From NCBI RefSeq assembly GCF_007858975.2, contig NZ_CP042220.2:3162001-3226000 (forward strand): a stretch of DNA of 64,000 nucleotides. Direction: 5' to 3'. The notes beneath the pieces are model-generated. The model made no database searches, had not been told where the DNA came from, and saw nothing but the letters and a program-made list of their open reading frames with translations. Origin of the DNA: Dickeya poaceiphila (GTDB lineage: Bacteria; Pseudomonadota; Gammaproteobacteria; Enterobacterales; Enterobacteriaceae). Position 1 is the first letter of the stretch, and every line of letters starts with the position of its first letter. This document shows, in pieces, positions 63,190 to 64,000 of the stretch. Both the position numbers and the translations under genes were made by a program.

Positions 63190-63432
63190 TTAATTGGCAA
63201 AGAAAAAGAGACAAATCACCAGCAGCAGGATGAACCGGAGCACACTGCTCACCATCGTTTCGGTGTCTATCGCCTGACTCCGCCATCCCCGATACAAAGA
63301 AACGAACGTCCATGCGGCTATCAGGAACAACACGACAAAGAGCGTCCCCGTGATCAAGTTGTTGAGTACGGAGGACTCATTGCCCCCGGCACCAATACTC
63401 CATGCTCCACTTTGTGCGCTGGTCATCGGCAT
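63190..63432 (-). CDS. ICE membrane protein, PFL_4701/TIGR03758 family
   Basis: 80 residues with two hydrophobic segments (about 28-46 and 64-79). AWSIGAGGNESSVLNNLITG and YRGWRSQAIDTETMVSSVLR are the TIGR03758 pattern. Role in the transfer machine unknown. The start abuts the RAQPRD gene stop. Confidence 0.9.
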   Translation of the reverse strand: MPMTSAQSGAWSIGAGGNESSVLNNLITGTLFVVLFLIAAWTFVSLYRGWRSQAIDTETMVSSVLRFILLLVICLFFFAN

Positions 63433-63761
63433 CAGCGTGACTCCTGGCTGTACTGGCCAGTGACGTTCATCGGCACAGCGGGCTGCGCCCGGGACGGCTG
63501 TAGATATCGCTCGATACCGAGCTTCATCGCCGTGATGTCGCGCGTAGCACTGGAGTAGTCGAAGTAGTAGCGGGCGGAATCACCCGAGTTCTGACTGGCA
63601 ATCACCTGAGCCCGGTTGAGCGCGGCCTGCACCTGATCCAGTTGACGCATCACCAATGCCAACTCGTCTTTTTCAGAGGCCTGTGCAGCCGCCGAAAACA
63701 AAAAGGAAAAGATGACGACAGAAAGGACACATTTGAGGGGGTTGATAGATCGAACCACCAT
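63432..63761 (-). CDS. RAQPRD family ICE protein (TIGR01690)
   Basis: 109 residues with signal peptide (VLSVVIFSFLFSAAAQA) and a short helical mature part: RQLDQVQAALNRAQVIA, RYYFDYSSATRDITAMKLGI and RYLQPSRAQPAVP, the region that names the family. First gene of the transfer operon in the window. Its ribosome site GGGAG lies inside the 3' arm of a perfect hairpin. Confidence 0.9.
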   Translation of the reverse strand: MVVRSINPLKCVLSVVIFSFLFSAAAQASEKDELALVMRQLDQVQAALNRAQVIASQNSGDSARYYFDYSSATRDITAMKLGIERYLQPSRAQPAVPMNVTGQYSQESR

Positions 63762-63763
63762 GT

Positions 63764-63797
63764 CTCTGCTCCCATAACAGTAACGGTGGGAGCAGAG
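63764..63797 (-). promoter_or_regulatory. Shine-Dalgarno-masking hairpin before the RAQPRD gene
   Basis: CTCTGCTCCCA (63764-63774) and TGGGAGCAGAG (63787-63797) pair over 11 bases with a 12-base loop. In the minus-strand RNA the 3' arm contains the GGGAG ribosome site and ends two bases before the ATG, so folding would block initiation. Confidence 0.6.
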
Positions 63798-64000
63798 TGG
63801 CGGATTAGCGTGGAGAGGACAGCACGAAACCCTTTTTCGAGTTAGAAAAATTTACTGTACGTTCTCAATCTATGACTGATGTATTACCAACGATGAACGA
63901 CTCTAGTACCCCAAACATCACGGACTCCATTAATATGACAAACAGCATCGCACATTGATGCTTCACTTCTCATCGTGCGAGGTCTGCGCAAGTGGGGGGA
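63798..64000. other. Upstream edge of the transfer operon
   Basis: About 200 bases to the window edge with no supported gene on either strand. Probably leader or promoter of the transfer operon; the remaining transfer genes (coupling protein and others usual for this class) would lie further right. Confidence 0.3.

Noticed and set aside
22405-64000. Second copy of the tRNA-Phe 3' end (right attachment site)
   Set aside because: I scanned for the T-arm/acceptor sequence by eye and found none; the ICE most likely ends beyond the window.

Overview
The window is a piece of an enterobacterial chromosome followed by the left part of a large integrative and conjugative element (ICE) inserted at a tRNA-Phe gene. 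The first 22.4 kb keeps the gene neighbourhood known from E. coli around thyA-mutH-mutY-speC: ppdA (partial), thyA, lgt, ptsP, rppH, mutH, ygdQ, ygdR, tas, yggN, yggL, trmB, mutY, yggX, mltC, speC, tRNA-Phe. Protein similarity to E. coli is high but clearly not that of Escherichia. Together with an ERIC-like repeat of the type seen in plant- and insect-associated genera, this suggests Pectobacteriaceae, most probably Dickeya (inference from memory, not a search). Local departures from the E. coli order are a large subtilase autotransporter after tas and an asparagine permease (ansP) where nupG would be expected.

The ICE starts after the tRNA (22.42 kb) and runs past the right edge; no second att copy was seen inside the window. 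Its left module (22.6-25.1 kb, minus strand) is a tyrosine integrase and a MobH/TraI_2-like protein that has lost the family's metal-binding residues. A plus-strand module (25.2-32.1 kb) holds a membrane protein, a ribbon-helix-helix type regulator preceded by two palindromes, a TraF-like outer membrane protein, and small phage- or plasmid-type genes. A minus-strand accessory operon (34.2-38.2 kb) holds an ArdC-like/methyltransferase fusion and several small membrane proteins. Its larger intergenic gaps carry strong hairpins, and a textbook terminator lies in its leader. Around 38.5 and 40.7 kb lie two diverged copies of a ~160-nt structured element. Its stems co-vary and its wobble pairs work only on the minus strand, so it looks like a small RNA, possibly of the C4/P4-CI immunity type. 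A second tyrosine recombinase lies between the two copies.

From 41 to 45.4 kb come a DUF2971 protein, a ribbon-helix-helix protein and an R1-plasmid-type ParM/ParR partition pair. From 45.4 to 63.8 kb (minus strand) runs the type IV secretion system of the PFGI-1/SPI-7 (GI-type) ICE class. In order of transcription: RAQPRD protein, TIGR03758, TIGR03745 (pilin-like), TIGR03750 (TraL-like), TIGR03746 (TraE-like), TIGR03749 (TraK-like), TIGR03752 (TraB-like), TIGR03751 lipoprotein, TraC/VirB4 ATPase and a small protein; then a cargo block; then TIGR03757 (TrbC-like), TIGR03756 (TraU-like), TIGR03755 (TraH-like), a membrane protein and a TraG N-terminal protein. The cargo block (50.2-55.6 kb) splits the transfer operon. 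It contains an Mrr-type restriction endonuclease and a divergent, unrecognised AT-rich gene with a HEPN-like motif, bracketed by an imperfect inverted repeat, and looks like a defence islet. The coupling protein and any other relaxase would lie beyond the right edge.

The most promising undescribed features are the duplicated structured RNA with its leader terminator, Shine-Dalgarno-masking hairpins in front of two transfer genes, and a set of proteins that keep a family fold but have lost catalytic residues (TraI-like, ArdC-like, autotransporter subtilase). All family assignments rest on recognising motifs by eye; no database search was run.
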